Numbered from the stretch's first letter, positions 21,802 to 31,807 are shown. The stretch: DNA of 64,000 bases from Comamonas sp. SCN 65-56 (GCF_001724135.1 NZ_MEDS01000023.1:30786-94785), one strand, 5' to 3'. Made by a program: numbers and translations. The notes: generated from the sequence alone by a model not told the origin.

Positions 21802-22743
21802 ATGGCACTCGCCCGGCGTGTCCCCAAGCTCGGTCTGGTGCTGGGCAGCGGCTCGGCGCGCGGCTGGGCGCATATCGGCGTGCTGCAGGTGCTGGAGGAA
21901 GAAGGCCTGCGGCCCGATGTGGTCTGTGGTGCGTCCATCGGCGCACTCGTCGGCGCGGCCTATGCGGCGGGTGAGCTGCCGCGTTTTGCCGAGTGGGTGC
22001 AGAGCCTGGGCATGCGCGAGGTGTTCGGCTTCATGGATTTCAACCTCGCCGGCGGCATGTTGAAGGGGGAAAAGCTGATCGACTTCTGGCGCCGCCACTT
22101 TGCCGATTTCGACATCAAAGCCTCGCCGCTGCCCTTTGCCGCGGTGGCCACCGATCTGCATTCCGGCGCCGAGGTCTGGCTGCGCGATGGATCTATCGCC
22201 GACGCGGTGCGTGCATCGATCGCCTTGCCAGGCCTGTTCACTCCGGTGCAGCGTGAGGATGGTCGCATGCTGGTCGATGGCGGCATCGTGAACCCGGTGC
22301 CCACCTCGCTGGCGCGCGCGATGGGGGCGGACATCGTCATCGCGGTGGACCTGAATGCAGACATCCTGCAGCGTCACATGCAACCCCTGGCGGTGGAAGA
22401 TCACACCACCGAGCTCCAGGCCGCGGCACCCGAGAGCGGCGCAGAGCCCGTGCCGGCGACGGGCTGGAAAACGCGCCTGCGCCAGTGGCTGCCGTCCCAT
22501 GAGGTCGAGCACAAGCCCAAGCCGCCTTCGGTGCTGGACGTGGTCATGACCAGCGTGGCCATCATGCAGATGCGCATCACACGCAGCCGCATGGCGGGCG
22601 ATCCGCCGGAGTTGGTCATCAGCCCCAGCCTGGCGCACCTGGGCCTGCTTGATTTCCATCGTTCGGCCGAAGCCATCGAGGAGGGTCGGCGCGCCGCGCA
22701 GGCTGCGCTGCCGCGCTTGCGCCGCTTCATGGCCGGGGCTTGA
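21802..22743 (+). CDS. patatin-like phospholipase, RssA/NTE family
   Basis: 313 aa serine lipid acyl hydrolase. LGLVLGSGSARGWAHIGVL is the oxyanion-hole glycine loop, GASIGALVGAAYA carries the nucleophilic Ser (GxSxG), and DGGIVNPVPTSLA carries the catalytic Asp of the dyad. No signal peptide, so cytoplasmic or peripheral. ATG at 21802 is one base after the ligA stop, so it is the tail of that operon. The natural substrate is unknown. Confidence 0.88.
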   Translation: MALARRVPKLGLVLGSGSARGWAHIGVLQVLEEEGLRPDVVCGASIGALVGAAYAAGELPRFAEWVQSLGMREVFGFMDFNLAGGMLKGEKLIDFWRRHFADFDIKASPLPFAAVATDLHSGAEVWLRDGSIADAVRASIALPGLFTPVQREDGRMLVDGGIVNPVPTSLARAMGADIVIAVDLNADILQRHMQPLAVEDHTTELQAAAPESGAEPVPATGWKTRLRQWLPSHEVEHKPKPPSVLDVVMTSVAIMQMRITRSRMAGDPPELVISPSLAHLGLLDFHRSAEAIEEGRRAAQAALPRLRRFMAGA

Positions 22744-22835
22744 GGTTTGCCCGCGTTCGCGGCAGGGCCGGGGCTGGCTTGCGCAAGGCCGGCGCCGTAC
22801 ACTGAAGTGTCATTTGCAATGCACTTTTGAATCCC

Positions 22836-23084
22836 ATGCACGACCACACCACCGCCGAAGCGATCTACCCGTTTGATGCCCGCGGCATTGCCCGGCGCTT
22901 TCGCCATTCGGCCATCTTCGGCGCGCTGGATGCGCTGCATCCCGGCGAGACCATGCGTTTCATGAACGACCACGACCCGCTGCCGCTGCTCAGCCAGATC
23001 GAGATGCGCTACGGCGATGGGGTGGCCATCGAGTATCGCCAGCGTGAGCAGGGCGCCATCATCATCGACTTTTTGCGGCAGTAA
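22836..23084 (+). CDS. DUF2249 domain protein
   Basis: 82 aa, cytosolic, essentially one DUF2249 domain: DARGIARRFRHSAIFGALDA, LHPGETMRFMNDHDPLPLL, and a C-terminal IIIDFLRQ. The fold resembles TusA-like sulfur carriers, and the family often accompanies hemerythrins or nitrogen-oxide metabolism, but no such genes flank it here. ATG at 22836 is used; an in-frame TTG nine bases upstream is less likely. No clear promoter. Confidence 0.8.
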   Translation: MHDHTTAEAIYPFDARGIARRFRHSAIFGALDALHPGETMRFMNDHDPLPLLSQIEMRYGDGVAIEYRQREQGAIIIDFLRQ

Positions 23085-23113
23085 CACGAGACGCGCCTGG
23101 CGCCGGTGCAGGC

Positions 23114-23144
23114 AAAAAAAACGGGCCAGACATTGCTGGCCCGT
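23114..23144 (-). terminator. Rho-independent terminator of the sensor kinase operon
   Basis: On the minus strand ACGGGCCAG, a 6-nt loop and CTGGCCCGT form a 9-bp stem directly followed by eight Ts. Between it and the kinase stop at 23340 are 195 bp in which I see no convincing gene. Confidence 0.9.
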
Positions 23145-23339
23145 AGTCGCTGCATGCCCGAGAACCGTGGGCTGCGACGCAAAAGCCATCTTGCCCACCA
23201 GGAGGATGGCCCGGCGATTGCCTTGATGGCTCGCCGCTTGTGGTTGTGCAGCGCGTGGATATCGGCCTCTGTCTCACCCCCGTGATTTGTGTTTGCCTGC
23301 AGCATCGCAGACCATGTGCGTGGGCGACAGTGCCGAAAG

Positions 23340-25178
23340 TCACGCCAACGCGCCAGAAATGTTTCTGTTTGTGTCGTCGATGGGCGTGGAGGGTGCACTG
23401 ATGGCCGTCAGCAGCAACTGCGTGTTCACCGGCTTGAACAGTACCGGAACCCCTGCGGCACGCACGTAGCGCAGTCTTTCGGGCGCGGTTTCGCCAGTGA
23501 CGAGCAACAGTGTCAGGGGCGCAAAGCGCCGTGCCAGCGCCAGACCGACGCGCAGTCCATCCACGCCATGGGCCAGCCGCAGGTCACAAATCAATTGCTC
23601 AAACGGCTCACCCTTGGCTTGCGCTGCCTGCAGCAGGGCGGCCGCTTCGGCTTCGGTGCTGGCGGCCCGGGCCTGCACCCCATGGCTGAGGAGCAACTCG
23701 CACATGGCAATGCGCACATCGGCTTCGTCGTCCAGGATCAGAATCGGCTGTGCGGGCGCAGCGAGGGGTGGCGTGCAGTGCTTGGTGGTTGCTGCCGAGG
23801 CGAGGTCGGAGCCAGCCGACGCCTGTGCCAGTGGCAAGTAGAGCCGGAACCGGCTACCGCGCCCGGGGGTGGAATCAAGCTGCAGCCGATGGGCGAGCAA
23901 TTTCGACAGCCGGGCAACGATGGACAGCCCTATCCCCAGGCCCAGCGCACGATCGCGCCCCGGATTGTTGACCTGGTAGAACTCCTGATAGATGAGCTTT
24001 TGCTGTTCTGGCGCTATGCCTATGCCGGTGTCGTGCACTTCGATGCAGGCCTGGCCTTGGCGCCGACGCGCCAGCACCAGCACTCCGCCCCGTGTGGTGT
24101 ATTTGATGGCGTTGTCTAGCAGGTTGGAGAGCAGGCGCTGCAGCAGTTGCGGGTCACTGTCAACCCAAAGCTCGGTAGCGCGGACACGCAGTGCCAGTTC
24201 TTTCTCGCTGGCGGCGTCGACGAAGCGCTGGTTGAGCGACTGAAACAGCTCCTGCAGTGCCAGCGGTTGGCGTTCGGCAGCGATCACGCCGGCGTCCAGG
24301 CGGGAGATGTCCAGCATCGAATCGAGCGAATGGCCCAGCGTGCCCACCGCTTGCATCAGGCGATCGGCATTGATGCTGGCAGGCTGTCCGCGCAATTGGT
24401 GTTGCAGTGCCGCTCCCAGCAGACTGATGGCGTGCAGGGGCTGGCGCAGATCATGGCTGGCCGAGGCAAGGAAACGTGTTTTCTGTCGGCTGGCCTCCTC
24501 AGTGGCCTTGACCTGTGCCGCGAGCTGTTCCGCCAGTGCCTGCTTCTCGAAGCGCGAACGGAGTGATTGCGCCATCAAGTCCGACTGGGCCTTGGCAAAG
24601 CGCAGTATCGAGCCCAGAAAAATCAGGCAGCAAACCGCCAGAATGGCGTTCATCACGCTGGGACGCAGCAGCAGCCCCAGCGTGAGGCACAGCAGCATCG
24701 GCAGCAGGTAGTTCCAGGCGGCGCGCTTGAGCGGCGAGACCGCCGAAACTCCGGCTGCGCACAAGCCCATCATGATCAGCATCATCAAGGCCGTCAGTGG
24801 CAGGGTGTCCGGCAGGAACAGCAGGGGTGCAAGTCCCCAGGTGATGCTGTTGAGGCGCAGTTCGCGGCAATAAGTGTCGGCCCAATGCGTCAGGTGTTCG
24901 TCCGCCATCGGGTCCTTGAAATAGGCCGTCAGTACCGGCAGGCGTGAAGTGTTGTACAGGTGCGCCAGCATCCAGACCAGTACCAGCCAGTGCGGTGCCT
25001 GCCAATACATGGCGGCGCCGAAGGTCAGCGCCAGCAGCGCGTCGCCCAGGGTGGCGGAGCGGATCGTGGAATACAGCATTGCCACTTGCTCGCACAGAAC
25101 GAGCCGGTCGAGCCGGTCTTCGGCGGCAGCGGGTGTTTGCGCAGTGATCGCCATGGGAGCAGGTTGGTCGGCAAGCAT
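23340..25178 (-). CDS. membrane hybrid sensor histidine kinase with C-terminal receiver
   Basis: 612 aa. About six hydrophobic helices in residues 40-190 form a membrane sensor. The H-box SASHDLRQPLHAISLLG has the phosphorylated His at H242, followed by N-box LLSNLLDNAIKYT, G1 DTGIGI and G2 GLGIGLSI. The C-terminal receiver (about 485-600) has ILILDDEAD and phosphoacceptor D532 in CDLRL. The ATG overlaps the stop of the upstream LuxR-type regulator (TGATG), so the two are translated together. The extra receiver without a visible HPt domain may act as a phosphate sink or brake on the kinase. The signal sensed is unknown. Confidence 0.9.
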   Translation of the reverse strand: MLADQPAPMAITAQTPAAAEDRLDRLVLCEQVAMLYSTIRSATLGDALLALTFGAAMYWQAPHWLVLVWMLAHLYNTSRLPVLTAYFKDPMADEHLTHWADTYCRELRLNSITWGLAPLLFLPDTLPLTALMMLIMMGLCAAGVSAVSPLKRAAWNYLLPMLLCLTLGLLLRPSVMNAILAVCCLIFLGSILRFAKAQSDLMAQSLRSRFEKQALAEQLAAQVKATEEASRQKTRFLASASHDLRQPLHAISLLGAALQHQLRGQPASINADRLMQAVGTLGHSLDSMLDISRLDAGVIAAERQPLALQELFQSLNQRFVDAASEKELALRVRATELWVDSDPQLLQRLLSNLLDNAIKYTTRGGVLVLARRRQGQACIEVHDTGIGIAPEQQKLIYQEFYQVNNPGRDRALGLGIGLSIVARLSKLLAHRLQLDSTPGRGSRFRLYLPLAQASAGSDLASAATTKHCTPPLAAPAQPILILDDEADVRIAMCELLLSHGVQARAASTEAEAAALLQAAQAKGEPFEQLICDLRLAHGVDGLRVGLALARRFAPLTLLLVTGETAPERLRYVRAAGVPVLFKPVNTQLLLTAISAPSTPIDDTNRNISGALA

Positions 25179-25921
25179 CAACCGCGCAATTTGGCGATGA
25201 GCTGCGCCCGCGAACGCACGGCGAACGACAGCAGCAGCATGGAGACGTGGTTCTTCACGGTGCCCTCGGACAGGCAGGTGATTTCGCCGATTTCCCGGTT
25301 GGATTTGCCTTCCAGCACCCATTGCAGGGTTTGCAGCTGGCGTGCGGTGAGCTGACTGCCTGCATCCGTCATCGGGTCCGCAGCACTGGTCAGGCGGGTC
25401 AGCCCGTCAGGCGGGTGCCGCGGCGCATGTTGCATCTGCTGCGCGACCTGCGCGCCCTGCAGCGCGCAGGTGCGCACGAATTCCAGCATGCGGCTGAGAT
25501 CACCCGTCTTGGGAAAGTATGCGGCCGCGCCAAGTGCCAGGACATCGCGGGCCACGGCAGGGCCTGCGGTTCCCGACAGCACCACCACCGTGGCGTCCGG
25601 GCAGGCCTGGCGCATGGCGATCAGCGTATCGAGTCCGTGGCTGTCGCGCAGCGTGAGATCCAGCACCACGACGGCGATGTCGGCCGCATGCGCCTGGTAC
25701 AGCGTGAGTGCATGGGCGAGTGTGTCCGCTTCGTGAATGGTCAGCAGCGGTTGGCCCGCCGCGCGCGGTTGCTCTGTCAGCAAGGTCCGAAATCCCAGGC
25801 GCACCAGCTCGTGGTCATCCACCAGAAGAATGGCGCATGGGCCGTGCGCGCTACTTTGCAGTGCCGGGGGCTTGTCGACAGGGGCGAAGGTATCTGGATG
25901 GGTGGAACTCATGAGGGGCAT
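25178..25921 (-). CDS. LuxR/NarL-family response regulator
   Basis: 247 aa from ATG at 25921 (244 if the next in-frame ATG at 25912 is used; GCAGGAC precedes both). The receiver has ILLVDDHELVRLGFRTLL, phosphoacceptor D88 in VVVLDLTL, and a Lys in YFPKTGDL. The C-terminal helix-turn-helix LTARQLQTLQWVLEGKSNRE, then LSEGTVKNHVSMLLLSF, binds DNA. It is the cognate output partner of the kinase gene whose start overlaps its stop. Confidence 0.9.
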   Translation of the reverse strand: MPLMSSTHPDTFAPVDKPPALQSSAHGPCAILLVDDHELVRLGFRTLLTEQPRAAGQPLLTIHEADTLAHALTLYQAHAADIAVVVLDLTLRDSHGLDTLIAMRQACPDATVVVLSGTAGPAVARDVLALGAAAYFPKTGDLSRMLEFVRTCALQGAQVAQQMQHAPRHPPDGLTRLTSAADPMTDAGSQLTARQLQTLQWVLEGKSNREIGEITCLSEGTVKNHVSMLLLSFAVRSRAQLIAKLRG

Positions 25922-25990
25922 CGTCCTGCGGGGACCCTTATGGGATGTCAATTGCCTCTCCTTGCCAAGTGCCAAAAGTCACTGCGCCGG

Positions 25991-26830
25991 TCAATAGCTC
26001 AATCGTTCAGGCCGGATCTCCTGCAGGATGGTAGTGGCGATCTCCTCGATCGACTTGGTGGTGGACGACAGCCAGCGTATGCCCGAGCGGCGCATCATGG
26101 CCTCGGCCTCGTGCACTTCGGCACGGCAGTTTTCGAGGCTCGCGTAGCGGGAACCGGGGCGGCGCTCGCTGCGGATTTCCGACAGCCGTTCGGGGCTGAT
26201 CGTCAGGCCGAAGATCTTCTTGCGAAACGGCACGAGTGCAGGGGGCAGTTGCTTGCGCTCGAAGTCTTCCGGGATCAGTGGATAGTTGGCCGCCTTCAGG
26301 CCGTGCTGCATTGCGAGATACAGGCTGGTGGGCGTCTTGCCGCTGCGCGAGACGCCTACCAAAATGACGTCCGCGCCTGCCAGGTCGTCGTGCGTCTGGC
26401 CGTCGTCGTGCGCCAGGCTGAAGTTGATTGCCTCGATGCGGTCGTGGTACTCCTTGTTCTGGCTGATGTCCGAAAAGCGTCCCACGCGGTGGTGGCTTTT
26501 GATGCCAAGCTCGTCTTCCAGCGGTTGCACGAAGGTGCCGAACATGTCCAGCATCATGCCCTTGCAGCCGTCGCGGATCACCTTGAGCACCTGCATGTCC
26601 ACCAGCGTGGTGAACACCAGTGGCTTGCGCGCTTCCAGCTCGGCGGTGTGGTTGATCTGGCGCACTACCTGATGCGCCTTGTCTTCCGAATCAATGAAGG
26701 GCAGACGCACGCGCTTGGGTTCGATGTCGAACTGCGCGAGGATCGCGTTGCCGAAGGTTTCGGCGGTGATGCCGGTGCCGTCGGAGACAAAGAAAACGGT
26801 GCGGGGATTGAGCGACGTGGTCTTGGGCAT
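25991..26830 (-). CDS. ppsR: PEP synthase regulatory protein (kinase/pyrophosphorylase, DUF299)
   Basis: 279 aa. ADP-dependent kinase and Pi-dependent pyrophosphorylase that switches PEP synthase off and on by phosphorylating a Thr near its catalytic His. Opens with [19 protein letters not shown], and the P-loop [15 protein letters not shown] lies near residues 155-170. ATG at 26830 has a GGAGGT-like site only on the opposite strand; the start is fixed by the conserved N-terminus. Divergent from its target ppsA. Confidence 0.95.
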   Translation of the reverse strand: MPKTTSLNPRTVFFVSDGTGITAETFGNAILAQFDIEPKRVRLPFIDSEDKAHQVVRQINHTAELEARKPLVFTTLVDMQVLKVIRDGCKGMMLDMFGTFVQPLEDELGIKSHHRVGRFSDISQNKEYHDRIEAINFSLAHDDGQTHDDLAGADVILVGVSRSGKTPTSLYLAMQHGLKAANYPLIPEDFERKQLPPALVPFRKKIFGLTISPERLSEIRSERRPGSRYASLENCRAEVHEAEAMMRRSGIRWLSSTTKSIEEIATTILQEIRPERLSY

Positions 26831-26844
26831 GGAGGTATGAAACA

Positions 26845-26967
26845 GGTTGCAAGGGGTGGGCGGCTAAAGCCTACAATCACACGATTATTCCCATTCCTCA
26901 CCATGCAGCGCGCTGGCCTACACCTCCAACGACAAAGCTTCACACGCTGCATGGGCGCGCGCGCGCC
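26845..26967 (+). promoter_or_regulatory. ppsA promoter and structured leader
   Basis: TTGCAA (26847-26852) and TACAAT (26872-26877) are a possible promoter for ppsA, with a long 19-bp spacer. In the leader, CCATGCAGCG (26901-26910) and CGCTGCATGG (26945-26954) are perfect 10-bp inverted arms 34 bp apart. The second arm runs into a 14-bp alternating palindrome GGCGCGCGCGCGCC (26954-26967). The structure ends about 50 bp before the ppsA ATG. Confidence 0.45.
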
Positions 26968-27018
26968 GGATTTTGACGGCGCTGCGGCAGACCCGGTTTC
27001 AACTTCTGGAGCTTTCCC

Positions 27019-29409
27019 ATGTCTGCACGCTTTGAGGCGACCGCCCTGGTCGTACCGTTTGAAAACCTGAGGATGACCGATGTCGAGGTGGTCGGCGGCA
27101 AGAACGCCAGCCTCGGCGAGATGATTTCGCAACTGCCGCAGGGGGTGCGCGTGCCCACCGGCTTTGCGACGACAGCGCACGCGTTTCGCGAATTTCTCAA
27201 GTACGAAGGCCTGCACGATCGCATCAGCGCGCGCTTGGCGGCACTTGACGTGGACGACGTGCGCGCGCTGGCTGCCGCTGGCGCTGAAATCCGCGGCTGG
27301 GTTGAGAGCCAGCCCTTTCCAAGAGACCTTGAAAAAGCGGTGCGTGACGCCTTTGCCACGTTGAGCAGCGGCAATGCACAGGCAAGTTTTGCGGTGCGCA
27401 GCTCGGCCACGGCCGAAGATCTGCCGGATGCTTCGTTTGCCGGCCAGCAGGAAACTTTTCTGAACGTGGTCGGCATAGCCGACGTGCTGCACAAGATGAA
27501 GGAAGTGTTCGCCAGCCTCTACAACGACCGCGCGATCAGCTATCGCGTACACAAGGGCTTTGCGCACGACGTGGTGGCGCTATCGGCCGGCGTGCAGCGC
27601 ATGGTGCGTTCGGACAAGGGCGCGGCCGGCGTGATGTTCACCATCGATACCGAAAGCGGTTTCGACCAGGTGGTGTTCATCACCAGCAGCTACGGCTTGG
27701 GCGAGACCGTGGTGCAGGGCGCCGTCAACCCCGATGAGTTTTACGTGCACAAGCCGATGCTGAAGGCGGGCAGGCGCGCGGTGATCCGGCGCAACCTGGG
27801 CTCCAAGCTGATCCAGATGGTGTTTGCCTCGCCCGAGGAAAAGGCCGCATCGGGCAAGCTCGTGAAGACGACGGAAGTTGCCACCGAGCAGCGCAACCGA
27901 TACAGCTTGAGCGACGTCGAGGTTGAGCAGCTCGCGCACTATGCGCTCACCATCGAGCAGCATTACGGTCGCCCCATGGACATCGAGTGGGGCAAGGACG
28001 GCACCGACGGACAGCTCTACATCCTGCAGGCGCGCCCCGAGACGGTGAAAAGCCAGGCCAAGGGCCAGGCCGAGCAGCGCTTCAAGCTCAAGAGCACGGG
28101 GCCCGTATTGGCCGAAGGCCGCGCCATCGGACAAAAAATCGGCACCGGCCCGGTGCGCCTCGTGCACGACATTCGCGAGATGGACAAGGTGCAGGCGGGT
28201 GACGTGCTGGTGACCGACATGACCGACCCGAATTGGGAGCCGGTGATGAAGAAAGCGAGCGCCATCGTCACCAACCGCGGCGGGCGCACCTGCCACGCGG
28301 CCATCATCGCGCGCGAGCTGGGCATTCCGGCCGTGGTCGGCTGTGGTGACGCGACCGAGCTGCTCAAGGACGGCACGCTGGTCACGGTGAGCTGCGCCGA
28401 GGGCGATACCGGCCACATTTACGACGGCCTGCTGGAAACCGAAGTCACCGAGGTGCAGCGCGGCGAGATGCCCAAGATCGCCACCAAGATCATGATGAAC
28501 GTCGGCAATCCGCAGCTGGCGTTTGACTTCGCGCAACTGCCCAACGAGGGTGTGGGCCTGGCGCGGCTGGAGTTCATCATCAACAACAACATCGGCGTAC
28601 ACCCCAAGGCCATCCTGGACTATCCGGCGGTCGATGCCGATCTGAAGAAGGCAGTGGAGAGCGTGGCCCGCGGCCACGCCAGCCCGCGCGCCTTCTACGT
28701 TGACAAGGTGGCCGAGGGCGTGGCGACGATTGCTGCCGCCTTCTGGCCCAAGCCCGTCATCGTGCGCCTGTCGGATTTCAAGAGCAACGAATACCGCAAG
28801 CTCATCGGCGGCAGCCGTTATGAGCCCGATGAAGAAAACCCCATGCTGGGCTTTCGCGGCGCGGCGCGCTACATCAGCAAGGATTTTGCCGAAGCCTTTG
28901 CGATGGAGTGTGAGGCGCTCAAGCGCGTGCGCGGCGAGATGGGTTTGACCAATGTGCAGGTGATGGTGCCCTTCGTGCGCACGCTCGGCCAGGCCAAACG
29001 GGTAACCGAACTGCTGGCCGAGCATGGCCTGAAGCGCGGCGAGAACGCTCTCAAGCTCATCATGATGTGCGAGGTACCGAGCAACGCGGTGCTGGCCAAC
29101 GAGTTCCTGGAATACTTCGACGGCTTTTCTGTCGGCTCCAATGACCTGACCCAGCTCACGCTCGGGCTCGATCGCGATTCCGGGCTGGAATTGCTCGCGC
29201 ACGATTTTGACGAGCGCGATCCGGCGGTGAAGGCGCTGCTCAAGCAGGCGATTGCCGCCTGCAAGGCCCAGGGCAAGTACGTCGGCATCTGCGGCCAGGG
29301 GCCCAGCGACCACCCGGATTTTGCCCAGTGGCTGGCGGACGAGGGGATTGCCTCGATTTCGCTCAATCCTGACTCCGTGGTGGCTACCTGGCAGCAGCTC
29401 GCTCGCTGA
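27019..29409 (+). CDS. ppsA: phosphoenolpyruvate synthase
   Basis: 796 aa. Makes PEP from pyruvate and ATP (releasing AMP and Pi) for gluconeogenesis. The N-terminal ATP-grasp part begins [21 protein letters not shown] and contains [19 protein letters not shown]. The mobile phosphohistidine domain has [20 protein letters not shown] with the catalytic His and the nearby Thr target of PpsR. The C-terminal PEP-binding barrel contains [11 protein letters not shown] with its catalytic Cys. ATG at 27019 follows CTGGAG. Divergent from ppsR; the next genes encode a symporter that could bring in organic acids. Confidence 0.97.
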   Translation: MSARFEATALVVPFENLRMTDVEVVGGKNASLGEMISQLPQGVRVPTGFATTAHAFREFLKYEGLHDRISARLAALDVDDVRALAAAGAEIRGWVESQPFPRDLEKAVRDAFATLSSGNAQASFAVRSSATAEDLPDASFAGQQETFLNVVGIADVLHKMKEVFASLYNDRAISYRVHKGFAHDVVALSAGVQRMVRSDKGAAGVMFTIDTESGFDQVVFITSSYGLGETVVQGAVNPDEFYVHKPMLKAGRRAVIRRNLGSKLIQMVFASPEEKAASGKLVKTTEVATEQRNRYSLSDVEVEQLAHYALTIEQHYGRPMDIEWGKDGTDGQLYILQARPETVKSQAKGQAEQRFKLKSTGPVLAEGRAIGQKIGTGPVRLVHDIREMDKVQAGDVLVTDMTDPNWEPVMKKASAIVTNRGGRTCHAAIIARELGIPAVVGCGDATELLKDGTLVTVSCAEGDTGHIYDGLLETEVTEVQRGEMPKIATKIMMNVGNPQLAFDFAQLPNEGVGLARLEFIINNNIGVHPKAILDYPAVDADLKKAVESVARGHASPRAFYVDKVAEGVATIAAAFWPKPVIVRLSDFKSNEYRKLIGGSRYEPDEENPMLGFRGAARYISKDFAEAFAMECEALKRVRGEMGLTNVQVMVPFVRTLGQAKRVTELLAEHGLKRGENALKLIMMCEVPSNAVLANEFLEYFDGFSVGSNDLTQLTLGLDRDSGLELLAHDFDERDPAVKALLKQAIAACKAQGKYVGICGQGPSDHPDFAQWLADEGIASISLNPDSVVATWQQLAR

Positions 29410-29430
29410 CGCTACCGACCTGCGCCGCGC

Positions 29431-29751
29431 ATGCCCACGGCCACCACGCCTGAATCAGACGCCGAGCGGGTAGGCGTGCCGCTTGATCCGGCGCTGGCGG
29501 ATTTGCACCACCTGGGGTTCAAGCTGGCCTTGCTGGCGGTTTGGGCTGCGGTCTCTTTTGGCGTGGGTTATTTCGCCGCGGATCTGCAGTTTTCGATCGG
29601 TCCCTGGCCTTTCAGCTATTGGGTTGCGGCGCAGGGCGGGATGCTGGTATTCATCGCCCTGGCCTGGGGCTACTGCTGGGCGATGCAGCGTTTTGAGCGT
29701 CGACAGCGGATGGAAGAGGGTGCGCGCCCCGAAGGCAAGGCGCATGGCTGA
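29431..29751 (+). CDS. DUF4212 small subunit of a sodium/solute symporter
   Basis: 106 aa. Two membrane helices (LALLAVWAAVSFGVGYFAA, about 31-49, and VAAQGGMLVFIALAWGYCWA, about 65-84) with a short loop carrying QFSIGPWPFSYW, then a basic tail. This is the DUF4212 family, always next to a VC_2705-type symporter. ATG at 29431 is 21 bp after the ppsA stop, so read-through from ppsA is plausible. The last eight bases overlap the large subunit gene. Confidence 0.88.
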   Translation: MPTATTPESDAERVGVPLDPALADLHHLGFKLALLAVWAAVSFGVGYFAADLQFSIGPWPFSYWVAAQGGMLVFIALAWGYCWAMQRFERRQRMEEGARPEGKAHG

Positions 29752-31807
29752 TCCGGGCAGCGCCGAGCGCTCTTACAGCAGCCGCATCCGCCACATCCTG
29801 GGTCTGTATGTCATCGGCCTGATCGGCTTCATTGCCACGATGGCCTGGGCCGAGCAACAGGGCCTGTCGCGCCACTGGATTGGGCCGATTTTCCTGTTCC
29901 TCACGGTGATGGCGTATGCCGTCATTGGCGTGCATGGCCGTACCTCTGATCCGGCCGAGTACTACGTCGCGGGACGACGCGTTCCACCGATCTACAACGG
30001 CATGGCGACGGCTGCCGACTGGATGAGCGCGGCGTCGTTCATCAGCTTGTCCGGTGCGCTTTATCTGCAGGGGTTTTCAGGCACGCCCGGAGCGCCTGGC
30101 GGGCTGGCCTACATCCTGGGCTGGACTGGTGGTTTCGTGCTCGTGGCCATGCTGATTGCGCCGCCACTCAGGGCGATGCAGCTCTATACCATTCCGGACT
30201 TCTTCCAGGTGCGCTTCGGCGGCCGCTGGCCTCGCATCCTTGCCGCACTGGGGGCGGTGCTGTGCTCGTTCACCTATGTGGTGGCGCAGATCTACGGCGT
30301 CGGGCTGATTGCCTCACGGCTCACAGGTGTGCAGTTCGAGATCGGCATCATGCTGGGCTTGGGCGGCGTGCTGCTGTGCTCGTTTTTGGGCGGCATGCGA
30401 GCCATCACCTGGACTCAGGTGGCGCAGTACGTGGTGTTGCTGCTGGCGTTTCTCATCCCGGTATCGTGGCTTGCGTACAAGCAGTTGGGCAATCCAATGG
30501 CGCCGTTGGCCTACGGGCAGCAGCTGGGCAAAATCGCGGAACGCGAAAGTGCGCTGCTGGCGTCGGCTGCCGAACGCCAAGTCATCGCTGCCTATGAGGA
30601 GCGCGTGCGTGAAGACGTGGAGCGCCTGGCGGACGTGCCTGCGGCCCTTGAGCGCGAGCGGCGCGAAGCGCGCGAGCGCATCCAGCAGCTGCGTTCGCGC
30701 AACGCCGATGTGGATTTGATCGTTGCCGCGAGTCGTGAGCTGCTGGCTATGCCGCGCGATGAGGCCGAGGCGCGTGCGCGCTGGACACGTGATCTGCGCG
30801 AAAACCAGCAACGTGCACAGCCGCTGGGAGGGCTGCCGCGGCACATCCAGCCGTTTGCAGGAGACCCGGCGGGTGACGAGACGCAGCAGGTGCAATACGA
30901 CCTGTCGCGGCGCAACTTCATCGCCTTGCTGTTCTGCCTGATGCTGGGAACAGCCGGCATGCCACACCTCTTGATGCGCTACTACACCGTGCCGACGGTC
31001 GCCGCTGCACGTGCGTCCGTGGCGTGGTCGCTGGTCTTCATTGCATTGCTGTACCTGAGCATTCCGGCATTGGCAGCGCTGGTGAAGTTTGAGGTCATGA
31101 ACCATCTGGTGGGCAGCCGATTTGACGCGCTGCCCAGCTGGATTGCGCAATGGGCAAGCGTGGATTCCTCGCTGCTGTCGGTACAGGACGTGAATGGCGA
31201 TGGCATCGTGCAGTTCGGTGAGATCCGGCTGGGTGCGGATCTGCTGGTCCTTGCCGCGCCCGAGATTGGCGGCCTGCCTTATGTGGTCTCCGGCCTGGTG
31301 GCGGCCGGCGGCCTTGCGGCGGCCCTTTCGACGGCCGATGGCCTGCTGCTCACGATCAGCAATGCGCTGGTGCGCGATCTCTATTTCCAGCCGGGCAGGC
31401 GCAAGGCTTCTCCGGAGCAGCGGGTGATTTTGACGAAATTCACCCTGCTCACAGTGGCACTGGCGGCGGCTTTCGTCGCTGCGCTCAGATCTTCGGAAAT
31501 TCTGCCGCTGGTGGCGGCATCGTTCTCGATCGCCGCGGCAACCTTTGTGCCTGCCATGGTGCTTGGAATCTACTGGCGCGGCATGACCCGCCATGGAGCC
31601 GTCGCAGCCATGGCGGTGGGCCTGGGGGTAACGCTGTATTACCTGGTGATCCACAACCCGGCAGCGCGCGCATGGCTGCCCGCTGGATTGCTGGTGCCGG
31701 GCCTGTGGTGGGGCATAGAGCCCATCTCGGCCGGGGCCTTTGGCGCGCCGGTGGGAGGGCTGGCCGGATGGCTGGTCAGCCTGATGTCGCGGCGCTTCAG
31801 TCGATAG
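29744..31807 (+). CDS. sodium:solute symporter large subunit, VC_2705 subfamily
   Basis: 687 aa, SSS superfamily with about 13 membrane helices; probably imports a short organic acid such as acetate or pyruvate (inference from ppsA and small-subunit context). DPAEYYVAGRRVPPIYNGMA and AADWMSAASFISLSG are SSS signatures. Two odd regions: a hydrophilic insert of about 100 residues (about 265-365, for example EERVREDVERLADVPAALER) predicted as coiled coil, and DVNGDGIVQFGE near 485, shaped like an EF-hand calcium loop. The start overlaps the small subunit gene. Its 3' end overlaps the convergent FKBP gene by 11 bp. Confidence 0.88.
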   Translation: MADPGSAERSYSSRIRHILGLYVIGLIGFIATMAWAEQQGLSRHWIGPIFLFLTVMAYAVIGVHGRTSDPAEYYVAGRRVPPIYNGMATAADWMSAASFISLSGALYLQGFSGTPGAPGGLAYILGWTGGFVLVAMLIAPPLRAMQLYTIPDFFQVRFGGRWPRILAALGAVLCSFTYVVAQIYGVGLIASRLTGVQFEIGIMLGLGGVLLCSFLGGMRAITWTQVAQYVVLLLAFLIPVSWLAYKQLGNPMAPLAYGQQLGKIAERESALLASAAERQVIAAYEERVREDVERLADVPAALERERREARERIQQLRSRNADVDLIVAASRELLAMPRDEAEARARWTRDLRENQQRAQPLGGLPRHIQPFAGDPAGDETQQVQYDLSRRNFIALLFCLMLGTAGMPHLLMRYYTVPTVAAARASVAWSLVFIALLYLSIPALAALVKFEVMNHLVGSRFDALPSWIAQWASVDSSLLSVQDVNGDGIVQFGEIRLGADLLVLAAPEIGGLPYVVSGLVAAGGLAAALSTADGLLLTISNALVRDLYFQPGRRKASPEQRVILTKFTLLTVALAAAFVAALRSSEILPLVAASFSIAAATFVPAMVLGIYWRGMTRHGAVAAMAVGLGVTLYYLVIHNPAARAWLPAGLLVPGLWWGIEPISAGAFGAPVGGLAGWLVSLMSRRFSR

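Noticed and set aside
23145..23339. A short minus-strand frame after the sensor kinase (MLQANTNHGGETEADIHALH...)
   Set aside because: It would run into the terminator hairpin, lacks a good ribosome site and resembles nothing known.
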